From: Pseudomonas sp.
Lineage (GTDB): Bacteria > Pseudomonadota > Gammaproteobacteria > Pseudomonadales > Pseudomonadaceae
DNA: 64,000 nucleotides
Direction of reading: 5' to 3'
NCBI GenBank assembly: GCA_030656145.1
Contig: JAUSOF010000002.1
Coordinates: forward strand, 62,001-126,000
The translations under genes and the position numbers were made by a program. The notes beneath the pieces were generated by a model. That model was not told the origin of the DNA. It was given only the letters and a program-made list of their open reading frames with translations, and did no database searches. Within the stretch, counting starts at the first letter, position 1; each line of letters starts with the position of its first letter. This document shows positions 48,282-58,174 of the stretch, piece by piece.

Positions 48282-48415
48282 CGGGCACCGCGATCCGCCT
48301 TGCGGGCCGGCTCGAGACCGGCCCCGCCTCACCCATATGGGTGGCTGTGCCGCTCGAGCGGTCTGGATACTCTTCTGCGCTTGCCTGAAGGCAACCACAA
48401 TAAGAAGGAGCATCC

Positions 48416-50338
48416 ATGACCCCCAGCCTGAAAGTCCTGACCGCCGCCGTGCTGTTCGCCGGCCTGCCCGCCGCAACCCACGCCATGCCTTATTCACAGC
48501 TGATCATCTTCGGCGATTCGCTGAGCGACAGCGGGCAGTTTCCCGACATTGGCAGCCCGCTGCTGGGCGGCAATCCGACAGGTGGGGTGCGCTTTACCAA
48601 CCGCACGGGTCCCCTTTATTTCGGCAATAACAGCGAGTACTTCGATGCGGTTGCCACCCAGCGTCTGGCCGCATTGCTCGGCCTGCAGGCATTGCCCTCG
48701 ACACCCATCCTGCCGCAGGTATTAACGGGCAACGCCGACGGCACCAACTATGCCGTGGGCGGCTATCGCACCGATCAGATTCTCGCCTCGATCACCGCGG
48801 CCAATGGTTCGGTGGTGAATGCCGGCGGTGGCACCATTCGTACCCGTAATGGTTATCTGGTGGATATGCCGCGCGTCGATCCTAATGCCTTGTTCTACAT
48901 CAACGGCGGTGGCAACGATGTGCTGCAAGGCATCGTCACCGACCAGGCCAGCGCCGCCGCGGCGGCCGCCGATCTGGTGGCGGGTGTGGCCGCCCTGCAG
49001 CAGGCCGGCGCGCGCACCATCATCGTCTCCGATCTGCCGGACGTCGGCCTGACCCCGCTCGGCTTCGTCTCGGGCTTTCGTGCCGGCTGGTCGAGCGCCG
49101 CAGGCCTACTCAACGCAGAATTGGGTAATCAGCTTTCAGCCTTGGGCGGTAACGTAATCCGCCTGAATTTCCGCGGGCTGCTGTCCGAGGTACAAAGCGA
49201 CTTGGCTACCTTTGGTTTTGATCCCTTGGTGGCGCAGACCGATGTTTGCTTCAGCGGCGACAGCTGCCTGGCCGACCCGACCTGGGGTATCGGCGGGCTT
49301 ACGCCGAACCCCGATCGCTTGATGTTCAACGACGGCGTGCACCCTACCGGCGCGGTGCAGCAGATCAGCGCCGACTACATCTATTCGATTCTCGGCGCGC
49401 CCTGGGAAGTGTCCCTGTTGCCAGAAATGGCCATGGCCAGCCTCAACGGTCACCAGCAGCAACTGCGCAGCGAATGGCAGGCTGACCGTGGCGCCTGGCA
49501 AGCCGTCGGTCAGTGGCGCAGCTTCGTTGGCGCCAGCGGTCAGCGCCAGCAGTTCGAGCGCGGTGAGGCGGTAGCCAGCGGCGACAGCACAGGCCTGGGT
49601 GTCAACCTCGGTACCAGCTACCGACTAAGCGAGCAATGGCGCCTGGGCCTGGCCCTTGGCCTGCAGGAGCAGACTCTGGAGGTAGGCGAGGCCGACTCCG
49701 AGTACGACCTGCGCAGCTACCTGCTCAGCGCCTTCGCCCAATACCAGCAGGGTCGCCTGTGGGCCGATGCCAGCCTCAGTCTCGGTCATCTGGACTACAG
49801 CAACCTCAACCGGCAGTTTGCCCTGGGCATCGCCCAGCGCAGTGAGAAAGGCGACAGCGATGGTCAGCTCTGGGCCCTGTCCGGGCGCCTGGGCTATGAC
49901 CTGGCCAATGCCGACAGCGGCTGGCGGGTCAGCCCGTTCATCAGCGCCGACTATGCCAAGGTCGATGTAGACGGCTATCGCGAGAACGGTTCCAGTTCGA
50001 CGGCGCTCAACTATGCCGACCAGCAGCGCGACAGCGCGCGTTTGGGGCTTGGCCTGCAGGCCAATTACCAGCTATCACCGGCAACCCAGGTGTTTGCCGA
50101 GATCGCCCGCGAGCGTGAGTTTGAGGACGACCGTCGCGATCTGCGCATGGGTCTCAACTCGGTAGCCGGCAACAGCTTCGAGCTGCAGGGGCATACCCCG
50201 GCCAGCGGTCAGACGCTGGCCGGAGTGGGCGTCAGCCATGCGTTGGCCGAGGCACTACAGCTGCGGGCGGCCTATCAGTTCCGTGGCACCGACGACCGTC
50301 AACATGGCGTGAACCTGTCCCTCAACTGGGACTGGTAA
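48416..50338 (+). CDS. estA: GDSL-type autotransporter esterase
   Basis: 640 residues. The signal peptide ends near residue 23 (ATHA). The passenger is a GDSL hydrolase: Ser35 in IFGDSLSDSG, NGGGND block and DGVHPTG catalytic Asp-His. The C-terminal ~280 residues form an autotransporter beta-barrel with alternating strands and a terminal aromatic residue (LNWDW). It is anchored in the outer membrane with the esterase facing out. EstA of P. aeruginosa affects rhamnolipids, motility and biofilm. AAGAAGGAG precedes the ATG. Confidence 0.94.
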   Translation: MTPSLKVLTAAVLFAGLPAATHAMPYSQLIIFGDSLSDSGQFPDIGSPLLGGNPTGGVRFTNRTGPLYFGNNSEYFDAVATQRLAALLGLQALPSTPILPQVLTGNADGTNYAVGGYRTDQILASITAANGSVVNAGGGTIRTRNGYLVDMPRVDPNALFYINGGGNDVLQGIVTDQASAAAAAADLVAGVAALQQAGARTIIVSDLPDVGLTPLGFVSGFRAGWSSAAGLLNAELGNQLSALGGNVIRLNFRGLLSEVQSDLATFGFDPLVAQTDVCFSGDSCLADPTWGIGGLTPNPDRLMFNDGVHPTGAVQQISADYIYSILGAPWEVSLLPEMAMASLNGHQQQLRSEWQADRGAWQAVGQWRSFVGASGQRQQFERGEAVASGDSTGLGVNLGTSYRLSEQWRLGLALGLQEQTLEVGEADSEYDLRSYLLSAFAQYQQGRLWADASLSLGHLDYSNLNRQFALGIAQRSEKGDSDGQLWALSGRLGYDLANADSGWRVSPFISADYAKVDVDGYRENGSSSTALNYADQQRDSARLGLGLQANYQLSPATQVFAEIAREREFEDDRRDLRMGLNSVAGNSFELQGHTPASGQTLAGVGVSHALAEALQLRAAYQFRGTDDRQHGVNLSLNWDW

Positions 50339-50347
50339 GTTCCACGC

Positions 50348-50390
50348 CCGGTGGGCATAGGCTCGCGTCCTGCGGCCTTATGTCCACCGG
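50348..50390. terminator. Hairpin between convergent estA and lipoprotein genes
   Basis: CCGGTGGGCATA (50348-50359) and TATGTCCACCGG (50379-50390) pair over 11 of 12 positions around 19 bases. It is positioned just after the estA stop. No clear T-run. Confidence 0.45.
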
Positions 50391-50415
50391 ATCACGCTGA
50401 CCCGCGCAGCGGCCA

Positions 50416-50850
50416 TCACTCCCAGCTCAGTCGCGCCAGTTGCCACTCATCGCCTTCGCGCCACCACTCCAGCTTGACCCCATAGTGCCGCGCACTGTCG
50501 GGGATCAGGTTTTCGGCACCGGTCAGGGCGACTTGCGCCTGGCTGTGGCCTTTCTCGCTGTAAGTCGGGTCGAGGCGGCTACTCTTGCCCAGGGCGATCA
50601 CCCTGACGTTGTTGTGGCGCAAAAACAGCAGGGCCATGGTGCGCCTGGCCCAGTCGCGGTCGAACGCCTGCTGGGCTGCAAACTGCGGGTGCAGTTGCGC
50701 GAGGACCGCGCCGGTATTCTTCGCTTGCAGGTTGTCCTGCAGCTGCTGCACCGCGGCTTCCAGGCTCGCCTGCGGGTCATCCTTGGCCCCGCAGCCCGTC
50801 AGCAGGATGAAAGGCATCACTAAAAGTAAGGCAAATTGCCGAGCCGACAT
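50416..50850 (-). CDS. Putative lipoprotein of unknown function
   Basis: 144 residues. A signal peptide with lipobox LLTGC (Cys20) is followed by a short helical repeat-like region QASLEAAVQQLQDNLQAKN and a beta-rich end, RHYGVKLEWWREGDEWQLARLSWE, that looks like an NTF2/DUF4440-type fold. I do not recognise a named family. It is divergent from pip. Confidence 0.75.
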   Translation of the reverse strand: MSARQFALLLVMPFILLTGCGAKDDPQASLEAAVQQLQDNLQAKNTGAVLAQLHPQFAAQQAFDRDWARRTMALLFLRHNNVRVIALGKSSRLDPTYSEKGHSQAQVALTGAENLIPDSARHYGVKLEWWREGDEWQLARLSWE

Positions 50851-50952
50851 GCTGAAATCCTTTTACATGGTTATGATGCGAGGCAGAGCGGGACGCGGGC
50901 TATTTGCACACGAGGTGGCGCCGTACCCTACGTATACATCCAGGAGCGCACC

Positions 50953-51924
50953 ATGCAGACTTTGTATCCGGAGATCAAACCCTACGCCCGCCACGAGCTT
51001 GCTGTAGATGCGCCGCACGTGCTGTATGTGGACGAGAGCGGGTCGCCGGATGGTCTGCCGGTGGTATTTATCCATGGTGGCCCAGGCGCCGGTTGCGATG
51101 CCCTGAGCCGCCGCTTCTTCGATCCGAATCTGTACCGTATTGTCACCTTCGACCAGCGCGGCTGCGGGCGTTCGACGCCCCATGCGAGCCTGGAAAATAA
51201 CACCACCTGGGACCTGGTTGCCGACCTGGAGCGGATTCGCGAGCACCTGGGTATCGACAAATGGGTGCTGTTCGGCGGCTCCTGGGGCTCGACCCTGGCG
51301 CTGGCCTACGCCCAGAGCCATCCTGAGCGGGTTCGTGCGCTGATCCTGCGCGGTATCTTCCTGTGCCGCCCGCAGGAGTTCCACTGGTTCTACCAGGAAG
51401 GCGCCAGCCGACTGTTCCCCGACTACTGGCAGGACTACCTGGCGCCGATCCCGGTCGTGGAGCGCGGTGAGTTGATGCAGGCGTACTACAAGCGTCTGAC
51501 CGGCTCCGACCAGATCGCCCAGATGCATGCGGCCAAGGCCTGGTCGGCCTGGGAAGGGCGTACCGCCACGCTGCGGCCGAACTCGCAAGTGGTCGACCGC
51601 TTCAATGATTCGCACCGGGCACTGTCGATTGCCCGCATCGAGTGCCACTATTTCGTCAACAACGCTTTTCTCGACGCCAATCAGTTGCTCCGCGATATGA
51701 CTAAAATTGCTCACCTGCCCGGCGTCATCGTGCATGGCCGCTATGACATGATCTGCCCCCTGGACAATGCCTGGGAGCTGCACCAGGCCTGGCCCAACAG
51801 CGAGCTGCAGATCATCCGCGATGCCGGCCACGCCGCTTCCGAAGTGGGCATCACCGATGCCTTGGTGCGCGCGGCCAACCAGATCGCACAGCGCCTGCTC
51901 GACTTGTCGCCAGACGAAGCATGA
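50953..51924 (+). CDS. pip: Proline iminopeptidase
   Basis: 323 residues from the ATG at 50953, with CAGGAG upstream. Alpha/beta hydrolase of peptidase family S33: [13 protein letters not shown] oxyanion motif, FDQRGCGRS, Ser110 in [11 protein letters not shown], the GRYDMICP acid region and the catalytic His in [10 protein letters not shown]. It releases N-terminal proline from peptides. The stop overlaps the dtd start (ATGA). Confidence 0.95.
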   Translation: MQTLYPEIKPYARHELAVDAPHVLYVDESGSPDGLPVVFIHGGPGAGCDALSRRFFDPNLYRIVTFDQRGCGRSTPHASLENNTTWDLVADLERIREHLGIDKWVLFGGSWGSTLALAYAQSHPERVRALILRGIFLCRPQEFHWFYQEGASRLFPDYWQDYLAPIPVVERGELMQAYYKRLTGSDQIAQMHAAKAWSAWEGRTATLRPNSQVVDRFNDSHRALSIARIECHYFVNNAFLDANQLLRDMTKIAHLPGVIVHGRYDMICPLDNAWELHQAWPNSELQIIRDAGHAASEVGITDALVRAANQIAQRLLDLSPDEA

Positions 51925-52358
51925 AAGCGCTGATTCAGCGGGTCAGCGCTGCGCGGGTGGAGGTTAGTGGCGAGGTTGTCGGCGCCATCGACCAGGGCTT
52001 GCTGGCGCTGGTGGCGGTCGAGCCGCAGGATGATCCTGCCAGCGTCAGCAAGCTGCTGCACAAGCTGCTCAACTACCGGGTATTCAGCGATGCTGACGGC
52101 AAGATGAACCTGTCTTTGTGCGATGTTGGCGGCGGTCTGCTACTGGTCTCGCAGTTCACTCTGGCGGCCGACACCCGCAGTGGCCTGCGCCCGAGCTTTT
52201 CCACGGCGGCGCCACCTGCCCTGGGCGCGGCGTTGTTCGACCTGCTGCTCGAGCAGGCTCGACTCAAGCACGCGCAGGTTGCCTGTGGTCGCTTCGGTGC
52301 GGATATGCAGGTGCACCTGGTCAACGATGGTCCGGTGACCTTTCTCCTCGAAGCCTGA
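51921..52358 (+). CDS. dtd: D-aminoacyl-tRNA deacylase
   Basis: 145 residues, the usual length. Family motifs are [35 protein letters not shown] (the SQFTL active-site motif) and [15 protein letters not shown] (the NxGPxT motif). It hydrolyses D-aminoacyl-tRNAs and glycyl-tRNAAla. It is translationally coupled to pip, a pairing common in Pseudomonas. Confidence 0.97.
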   Translation: MKALIQRVSAARVEVSGEVVGAIDQGLLALVAVEPQDDPASVSKLLHKLLNYRVFSDADGKMNLSLCDVGGGLLLVSQFTLAADTRSGLRPSFSTAAPPALGAALFDLLLEQARLKHAQVACGRFGADMQVHLVNDGPVTFLLEA

Positions 52359-52458
52359 CAGTCTGGTCTGGCGAGTGCCGATGATCAGCCGCCCGCCAGT
52401 TCTGCTTTGCTAGAATTGCGCACCCTCTTCACCAGTCGCCGCGCCAGCAACGGTCCCC

Positions 52459-53808
52459 ATGCCACTCAAACAAAAGATCGTCGCGCTCGCCATTTTACCC
52501 CTGCTGCTGGCCATTGCCGTGATTGGTGCGCTGGTGCTGTCGCATGCCCAGCGCCTGGGTGAGCAGCAGGAGTTGCTGATTGAAACCAGCATCATTGCCA
52601 GCAAAAAAGCCGAGTTGAAGAACTACGTCGAGCTAGGCTTGAGCGCTGTTGCGCCGTTTTATGCCAGCGGTCGCGATGATGCCGTCACCCAGCAGCAGGT
52701 GCTGGAGATACTGCTGGGCCTCGACTATGGCAGCGACGGCTATTTCTTCGTCTACGACGGCAAGGGGCGCAACCTGATGCACCCGCGCCAGCCGGAATTG
52801 ACCGGCCGCGACCTGGTAAGCATGACCAATCCGCATTGGGTGCAGGCGATCCAGGCGTTGCTGTTCACCGCGCGCAGCGGCGATGGTTTTCAGCGTTATG
52901 AGTGGGAGAAACCCTCATCCGGCCAGTTGACCGAAAAGCTCGCTTACGTGGTGATGCTCGAGCGTTGGGACTGGATGATCGGCACCGGTCTGTATCTCGA
53001 TGATGTCGAGCTGGCCACCCAGCAGGCGCGGGCCAAGGTGGCGGAGAACATCCGCAGCACCATGTGGGCGCTGGCCTGGGTGGCGCTGGTGGCGGTGCTG
53101 CTGGTATCAGCCGGTGGGCTGACGCTCAACGTCAGCGAGCAGCGCCTGGCTGACCGCAAGCTGCAGCTGTTGGCGCAACGCATCGTCAGCTCCCAGGAGG
53201 AAGAGCGTTCGCGGGTCTCGCGTGAGCTGCACGACGGCATCAGCCAGTTGCTGGTGTCGGTCAAGTTCCGCCTCGAACTGGCCTGCCACGAATTGGAAAA
53301 CGGCCGCAGCCAGGCGCTGGAGACGCTGCGCGGCGGGCTGGCGCGCCTCGGTGGAGCGATTGCCGAGGTGCGGCGCATTTCTCATGACCTGCGCCCCTCG
53401 CTGCTCGACAGCTTCGGCCTGCCGGCGGCCATCGGTCAGTTGGCGGTCGAGTTCGAGCAGCGCAGCGGGCTACTGGTCGAGTACCAGCAGAGCCTGGACA
53501 TGCTGCGCCTGCCCGATGGCGAGTCGGTCGCCTTGTTTCGTATCGTTCAGGAGGCGCTGGCCAATATCGCGCGGCATTCCCAGGCGCGCCGGGTCAGCAT
53601 CGAGCTGCTACAGGATGGCTCGACGGTACAGCTGAGGGTGCGCGATGATGGTGTCGGCTTCGACAGTGCCCGGATCGAACAGACGCGCAGTCGCGGCATC
53701 GGTCTGCGCAACATGCGCGAGCGAGTCGAGCACCTTGGTGGTCGTTTTACCTTATCTTCAATGCCAGGCCGCACCGAGCTTATGGTGAGTCTGCCGCTAC
53801 CGGGTTGA
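52459..53808 (+). CDS. Sensor histidine kinase with periplasmic single-Cache domain
   Basis: 449 residues. An N-terminal membrane helix (about 9-29), a periplasmic sCache_2-like domain (about 40-185) with DYGSDGYFFVYDGKGRNLMHP and a second helix near 198-220 come first. A HisKA_3 helix follows with phosphoacceptor His258 in SRELHDGISQLL, then an HATPase with IVQEALANIARHS and DDGVGFD. It is a NarX-type kinase that probably senses a small carboxylate, as Cache domains often do. Its partner regulator begins three bases downstream. The start has a weak ribosome-binding site. Confidence 0.9.
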   Translation: MPLKQKIVALAILPLLLAIAVIGALVLSHAQRLGEQQELLIETSIIASKKAELKNYVELGLSAVAPFYASGRDDAVTQQQVLEILLGLDYGSDGYFFVYDGKGRNLMHPRQPELTGRDLVSMTNPHWVQAIQALLFTARSGDGFQRYEWEKPSSGQLTEKLAYVVMLERWDWMIGTGLYLDDVELATQQARAKVAENIRSTMWALAWVALVAVLLVSAGGLTLNVSEQRLADRKLQLLAQRIVSSQEEERSRVSRELHDGISQLLVSVKFRLELACHELENGRSQALETLRGGLARLGGAIAEVRRISHDLRPSLLDSFGLPAAIGQLAVEFEQRSGLLVEYQQSLDMLRLPDGESVALFRIVQEALANIARHSQARRVSIELLQDGSTVQLRVRDDGVGFDSARIEQTRSRGIGLRNMRERVEHLGGRFTLSSMPGRTELMVSLPLPG

Positions 53809-53811
53809 GCC

Positions 53812-54456
53812 ATGTCCAGCATATCCGAAGATCGCCAACCCATCCGTGTGGCCCTGGTCGATGACCACGAGCTGGTGCGCGACGGCCTGCGCGCGCTGTT
53901 GACGGCCATGCCGCAGCTGGCGGTGGTGGGCGAAGCCAGCAGTGGCGCCGAGGCACTGACGCTGGTCGAGCAGGTTCGCCCCGATCTGTTGCTGGTCGAC
54001 ATCGGCATGAAAGACATGACCGGCCTGCAGCTGACCGAGATCCTCTGCCGTCAGTACCCCGGTATTCATATCCTGATTCTGAGCATGTACGACCACGCCG
54101 AATACGTGACCAGCTCGATCCGCGCCGGCGCCCGCGGTTACGTGCTCAAGGATGCCGCCTCGCGGGAAATAGTCGCCGCCATCGATGCGATAGCGGCTGG
54201 CGGGACCTACTACAGCGCCGATCTGCTGGAAAGAACTGTCAGCCCGCCGAGCGCCGACGATGAGCTGACCCCGCGCGAGCGCGAGGTGCTGCAGATGCTC
54301 GCGCAGGGCCTGAGCAACAAGGCCATCGCACGTATGCTCGATATCAGCGTGCGCACCGTCGAAACCCATAGGCTGAGCATTCGCCGCACGCTGGGCGTCG
54401 ATACTCCGGCCGGGCTGGTGAGCTATGCACTGGAGCGCGGCTGGTTGAGTGTCTGA
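53812..54456 (+). CDS. LuxR/NarL family response regulator
   Basis: 214 residues. The receiver domain has Asp16/Asp17 in ALVDDHE, phosphoacceptor Asp63 in LLLVDIGMKDM and Lys in YVLKDAA. The C-terminal LuxR helix-turn-helix reads LTPREREVLQMLAQGLSNKAIARMLDISVRTVETHR. It pairs with the upstream Cache kinase. Its regulon is unknown; neighbours (dtd, pip, UPF0158) give no clear hint. Confidence 0.93.
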   Translation: MSSISEDRQPIRVALVDDHELVRDGLRALLTAMPQLAVVGEASSGAEALTLVEQVRPDLLLVDIGMKDMTGLQLTEILCRQYPGIHILILSMYDHAEYVTSSIRAGARGYVLKDAASREIVAAIDAIAAGGTYYSADLLERTVSPPSADDELTPREREVLQMLAQGLSNKAIARMLDISVRTVETHRLSIRRTLGVDTPAGLVSYALERGWLSV

Positions 54457-54547
54457 GGCGCGAGTAGGTGCCCTGCCAGGGGCGCTGCCGGAGCACTGTA
54501 AGAGTTCGCCCGCCGGCATCGACGGAGAGTTGTCGCGCAGCAAATTG

Positions 54548-54570
54548 TGTAGGAGCCAGCTTGCTGGCGA
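54548..54570. repeat. REP-like palindrome
   Basis: TGTAGGAGCCAGCTTGCTGGCGA, palindromic core GCCAGC-TT-GCTGGC, between the convergent regulator and UPF0158 genes. It matches the 21675 copy at both ends but with a compensatory change in both arms of the stem (CCAGC/GCTGG for CGGGC/GCCCG). Confidence 0.75.
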
Positions 54571-54655
54571 TCAGCGGATCAAAGGCATCGCCAGATTGCC
54601 GGGCCACAGCAAGTTCGGCGCCTACCAGAAGCGCGATCGCAGGCGTGACGCGACA

Positions 54656-55072
54656 CTAGTCCGCTGCCTCCAGGCCATTGGCGTGCAGCCACTCGAACGC
54701 CAATTCGCGCGCCTGCCGCGCCTGATAAGCCTGCCAGGCAGGTTGCAGCTGCGGCAGCTTTGCCAGCTCATGGTCGAAGGTGCGCAAGGGTCGGCGCCCA
54801 CTCAGGGCATGGCTGAGCAGGGTGTGCGCATGCGGGTCGTGCAGGCTAAACAGAAAAGCCTCGCGCATGGCCAGAAGATCATCCAGCACCAAGGGTTCTA
54901 TGGCCAGGTAGCGGTCAGGCTGAACATGGTATTTCTCCTCGGCCCCCGGAGCTGCCTGCCCGGGGGCGACACGCAGTACGCTGCCTGTTTCAAGATCCAG
55001 GTACTGCTCGGCAGCGTCCTGGCTGAACAGGGCCTGTTCGAGGCGCGGCAAATCAATGGTCAAGGGGCGCAT
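54656..55072 (-). CDS. UPF0158 family protein
   Basis: 138 residues from the ATG at 55072 (MRPLTIDLPRLEQAL), supported by AGGAG nine bases before; longer in-frame starts lack support. UPF0158 features are YLDLETGSVLRV and the region around YLAIEPLVLDDLLAMREAF. The function is unknown. It is the last member of the minus-strand run from ubiE, 169 bases after rsmE, so it may have its own promoter. Confidence 0.85.
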   Translation of the reverse strand: MRPLTIDLPRLEQALFSQDAAEQYLDLETGSVLRVAPGQAAPGAEEKYHVQPDRYLAIEPLVLDDLLAMREAFLFSLHDPHAHTLLSHALSGRRPLRTFDHELAKLPQLQPAWQAYQARQARELAFEWLHANGLEAAD

Positions 55073-55241
55073 GGTCGTTGGCTCCTGGTCGACGTAGTTG
55101 ACCATAACCCTGCTGCTGCAGAGTTGCACCGTGTGGCGACTTACAGGATTGCCGGAGCAGGGCTGACTCGGACCTGGCCGGGAGCACGCCATGCTGGCGC
55201 TGTCTTTGAGCACCTTGTTGCCGCGCGTGCCCGGATAGCGC

Positions 55242-55949
55242 CTAAAACAACCGCGCCAGCAGGGCGGTCACTGCCGTTTCTACGCGCAGGATGCGTTCGC
55301 CGAGCTGCACCGGTTGCAGGCCGGCGTTGTGCAGCATGTCGACTTCATAGGGGATCCAGCCGCCCTCCGGACCTATGGCCAGGGTTACCGGCTGCTCGAC
55401 CGACCGCGGGCACGCCGGGTAGTCGCCGGGATGGCCAATCAGGCCGAGGCTGCCGGCAGCCAGCGCAGGAAGGCGGTCTTCGACGAAGGGTTTGAAGCGT
55501 TTTTCGATGATGATTTCCGGCAGTACCGTGTCGCGGGCCTGTTCCAGGCCGAGGATCAGTTGTTCGCGGATCGCCGCCGGCTCGAGAAAGGGGGTTTGCC
55601 AGAAGCTTTTCTCGACCCGGTAGCTGTTCAGCAACACCACCCGGGGCACGCCCATGGCGCTGATCGTCTGCAGTACGCGACGCAGCATCTTTGGGCGCGG
55701 CAGGGCGAGCAGCAGCGTGAGCGGCAATTTGGCCGGAGCTGGCAGGTCGAGCTTGACGCTCAGTTCGGCCTCGTTGGCGTCCAGGCGCAGTAACTGGCCC
55801 GAGCCCATCAAACCATCCAGGCGACCGACGCGCAGGCTGTCACCGACCACCGCACGGTGCACCTCGTGCAGATGCTTGAGGCGGCGGCCGCTGAGCAGGG
55901 CGCGATCAGCGGCGATGAAATCACCGTCTTCCAGGAGCAGCAGGTTCAC
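55242..55949 (-). CDS. rsmE: 16S rRNA (uracil(1498)-N(3))-methyltransferase
   Basis: 235 residues from the GTG at 55949 ([12 protein letters not shown]), which overlaps the tatC stop as GTGA; longer frames lie inside tatC. SPOUT-class knot: [31 protein letters not shown], and the SAM-binding [19 protein letters not shown] with a late [12 protein letters not shown]. It methylates U1498 of 16S rRNA. Translational coupling to tatC is likely. Confidence 0.95.
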   Translation of the reverse strand: MNLLLLEDGDFIAADRALLSGRRLKHLHEVHRAVVGDSLRVGRLDGLMGSGQLLRLDANEAELSVKLDLPAPAKLPLTLLLALPRPKMLRRVLQTISAMGVPRVVLLNSYRVEKSFWQTPFLEPAAIREQLILGLEQARDTVLPEIIIEKRFKPFVEDRLPALAAGSLGLIGHPGDYPACPRSVEQPVTLAIGPEGGWIPYEVDMLHNAGLQPVQLGERILRVETAVTALLARLF

Positions 55950-56761
55950 GGCTGAGCGGCAGGCGGCTGGTCGTTGTGCTCTTGCTCGGCTGCTTCTGCT
56001 TCTGCTTCTGCTTCTGCTGCTTCGTGTTCGTCGCGGCGCTTGACCAGGCTGCCAAACAGCAGGCCGGCCTCGAACAGCAGCCACATCGGTACGGCTAGCA
56101 GGGTCTGGGAGAGGATATCCGGCGGGGTCAAGACCATGCCGACGGCGAAGCAGCCGACGATCACATAGGGCCGGCTTTTGCGCAGAGTGGCTACGTCGAC
56201 AATGCCGACCCAAATCAGCAGGAAGGTAGCTACCGGAATCTCGAAGGCGACCCCGAAGGCGAAGAACAGGGTGAGGACGAAATCCAGGTACTGGCCGATG
56301 TCGGTCATCATGGCCACGCCTTCCGGGGTCACGCTGGCGAAGAAGCCGAACATGATCGGGAACACCACGAAGTAGGCGAAGGCCATGCCGCCGTAAAACA
56401 GCAGGATGCTGGAGATCAGCAAGGGGATGGCGATGCGCTTTTCGTGCTTGTACAGGCCTGGCGCGATAAAGCCCCAGATCTGGTGCAGGATGATCGGCAT
56501 CGACAAAAACAGGGCGACCATCATGGTCAGCTTGAACGGCGTCAGGAAGGGCGAGGCCACGCCCGTGGCGATCATGGTGGCGCCTTCCGGCAGGTAAGCC
56601 CGTAGCGGCGCGGCGACCAGCGAGTAGATCTCCTGGGAGAAGTAGAACAGCCCGGCAAACAGCAGCAGCACGGCGCCCACAATGCGCAGCAGGCGCGTGC
56701 GCAGTTCAGTCAGGTGCGAAACCAGGGGCATTTCCTGGTCGCTGTCCGTTAGTCGGCTCAT
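55946..56761 (-). CDS. tatC: Sec-independent translocase subunit TatC
   Basis: 271 residues with six membrane helices. Family motifs: the N-terminal [16 protein letters not shown], which contains the conserved signal-binding Glu, and the FELPV-like [15 protein letters not shown]. The C-terminal tail (about 243-271) is a low-complexity Glu/Ala tract ([13 protein letters not shown]). TatC recognises twin-arginine signal peptides. It overlaps tatB (ATGA) and rsmE (GTGA). Confidence 0.97.
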   Translation of the reverse strand: MSRLTDSDQEMPLVSHLTELRTRLLRIVGAVLLLFAGLFYFSQEIYSLVAAPLRAYLPEGATMIATGVASPFLTPFKLTMMVALFLSMPIILHQIWGFIAPGLYKHEKRIAIPLLISSILLFYGGMAFAYFVVFPIMFGFFASVTPEGVAMMTDIGQYLDFVLTLFFAFGVAFEIPVATFLLIWVGIVDVATLRKSRPYVIVGCFAVGMVLTPPDILSQTLLAVPMWLLFEAGLLFGSLVKRRDEHEAAEAEAEAEAAEQEHNDQPPAAQP

Positions 56762-57102
56762 GGTTGTAGGGGTTTATCCTGGGCGGTGCTGCTGTCTGCC
56801 GCAGGCGCGGCGTCACTGGCTGGTTTTGACTCGGTGATGCTGCTTAGGGGCGCATCAAGGGTTTTTTTCATGGCCTTCATTTCGCGCTCAAGGTCAAGAA
56901 TCTGCTCGTTATGCAGTTGCCTGCGGATTTCATCGGCACCGATCTCGCGCTCGACTTCAGCCTTGATCGCGCTGAAGCTGCGCTTGATCCGGCCGATCCA
57001 CAGCCCGGCCGTGCGCACTGCACCGGGCAAGCGATCAGGGCCCAGTACCAGCAAGGCGACCACGCCAATCAGCAGTAACTCGGTAAAGCCTATGTCGAAC
57101 AT
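56758..57102 (-). CDS. tatB: Sec-independent translocase subunit TatB
   Basis: 114 residues. The N-terminal membrane helix has the TatB Glu ([22 protein letters not shown]), then an amphipathic helix ([19 protein letters not shown]), a charged helical region and a Pro/Ala-rich tail. It forms the receptor complex with TatC. It overlaps tatC by four bases and follows tatA by three. Confidence 0.97.
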   Translation of the reverse strand: MFDIGFTELLLIGVVALLVLGPDRLPGAVRTAGLWIGRIKRSFSAIKAEVEREIGADEIRRQLHNEQILDLEREMKAMKKTLDAPLSSITESKPASDAAPAADSSTAQDKPLQP

Positions 57103-57105
57103 GGC

Positions 57106-57339
57106 TTAGTCTTTCTTCGTCGGTTCTTCAACCTTGCGCGCCTGGGCATCGATGGTCTGGCCCTTGGGCTCTTCCACTGTCGGCTTGTCGCCTTCTTCGT
57201 TGCCCATCGACTTTTTAAAGCCCTTGATTGCGTCGCCAAGGTCGGAGCCCAGGCCTTTCAGGCGCTTGGTGCCGAACAGCATGACCACGATCAGCAGGAT
57301 GATCACGAGTTGCCAAATGCTAATGCCACCGAAACCCAT
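57106..57339 (-). CDS. tatA: Sec-independent translocase subunit TatA
   Basis: 77 residues. A short membrane helix ([18 protein letters not shown]) is followed by the [24 protein letters not shown] hinge and amphipathic helix, then a charged tail. TatA multimers form the export pore. AAGGAG lies seven bases before the ATG. It follows hisE by 41 bases, the usual hisIE-tatABC arrangement in Pseudomonas. Confidence 0.97.
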   Translation of the reverse strand: MGFGGISIWQLVIILLIVVMLFGTKRLKGLGSDLGDAIKGFKKSMGNEEGDKPTVEEPKGQTIDAQARKVEEPTKKD

Positions 57340-57380
57340 GATGCGTACTCCTTAGTAAGTGGTTGTTGATAAAGCGCCGG

Positions 57381-57728
57381 TCAGGATTGTGGGCGTGCGG
57401 CTTTTTCCGCGTGCCCGGACAGGCCGAAGCGGCGATCCAGTTCGTCGAGCACGGCCTGCGGATGCTGGCCGAGGGCGGCCAGCATGATCAGGCTATGGAA
57501 CCACAGGTCGGCAGTTTCGTAGATCAACTCGCTGCAGTCGCCGCTGACGGCAGCGTCCTTGGCCGCGAGAATGGTTTCTACCGACTCTTCGCCGACTTTC
57601 TCGAGGATCTTGTTCAGGCCCTTGTGGTACAGGCTGGCAACATAGGAACTGTCGGCCGCGGCACCTTTGCGCGCTTCCAGGACTTCTGCCAGGCGGCTCA
57701 GGGTGTCAGTCATGCCCGTGTTACTCAT
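57381..57728 (-). CDS. hisE: Phosphoribosyl-ATP pyrophosphatase
   Basis: 115 residues from the ATG at 57728, with AAGGA eight bases upstream. The all-alpha NTP pyrophosphatase motif [15 protein letters not shown] and [14 protein letters not shown] are visible. It performs step two of histidine synthesis, PR-ATP to PR-AMP. The start lies inside the end of hisI (eight-base overlap), so the two are coupled; in enteric bacteria they are fused. Confidence 0.96.
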   Translation of the reverse strand: MSNTGMTDTLSRLAEVLEARKGAAADSSYVASLYHKGLNKILEKVGEESVETILAAKDAAVSGDCSELIYETADLWFHSLIMLAALGQHPQAVLDELDRRFGLSGHAEKAARPQS

Positions 57729-58122
57729 GTTTGTGTCCTTTGGCATAGATGGCATGCGGGTCTTTGAGTACGGCATCGACAGTTGTCCAGGCGCCGTTGT
57801 CGAACAGCCGATAGAAGCAACTTTCACGGCCGGTGTGGCAGGCGATGCCACCCAATTGCTCGACCTTGAGAATGATCACATCGGCGTCGCAGTCGAGCCG
57901 CAGTTCGTGCAGTTTTTGTACGTGGCCGGACTCTTCACCCTTGCGCCACAGCTTGCCACGCGAGCGCGACCAGTAGATGGCGCGCTGCTCACTGGCGGTC
58001 AGGGCCAGGGCTTCGCGGTTCATCCAGGCCATCATCAGTACGCGGCCGGTTTGGTGATCCTGGGCAATTGCCGGCACCAGGCCGTCGCTGTTCCAGTTGA
58101 TTTCGTCGAGCCAGTTGTTCAT
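57721..58122 (-). CDS. hisI: Phosphoribosyl-AMP cyclohydrolase
   Basis: 133 residues. Motifs: [43 protein letters not shown], the Mg-site region [12 protein letters not shown] and the zinc-site [11 protein letters not shown]. It opens the adenine ring of PR-AMP in step three of histidine synthesis. It is 52 bases downstream of ubiB on the same strand and overlaps hisE. Confidence 0.97.
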   Translation of the reverse strand: MNNWLDEINWNSDGLVPAIAQDHQTGRVLMMAWMNREALALTASEQRAIYWSRSRGKLWRKGEESGHVQKLHELRLDCDADVIILKVEQLGGIACHTGRESCFYRLFDNGAWTTVDAVLKDPHAIYAKGHKHE

Positions 58123-58174
58123 CGCTATTTCCGCAGGTTGCGGACCTTATCAGAAGACATCTAGTGTGCCAGCG

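Noticed and set aside
48304..48324. GGGCCGG...CCGGCCC hairpin as a hut operon terminator
   Set aside because: The stem is short and GC-only without a T-run, so it was noted under hutG but not called.
55975..56030. Low-complexity CTTCTG repeats near the tatC 3' end
   Set aside because: This is the coding sequence for the Glu/Ala tail of TatC, not an independent repeat element.
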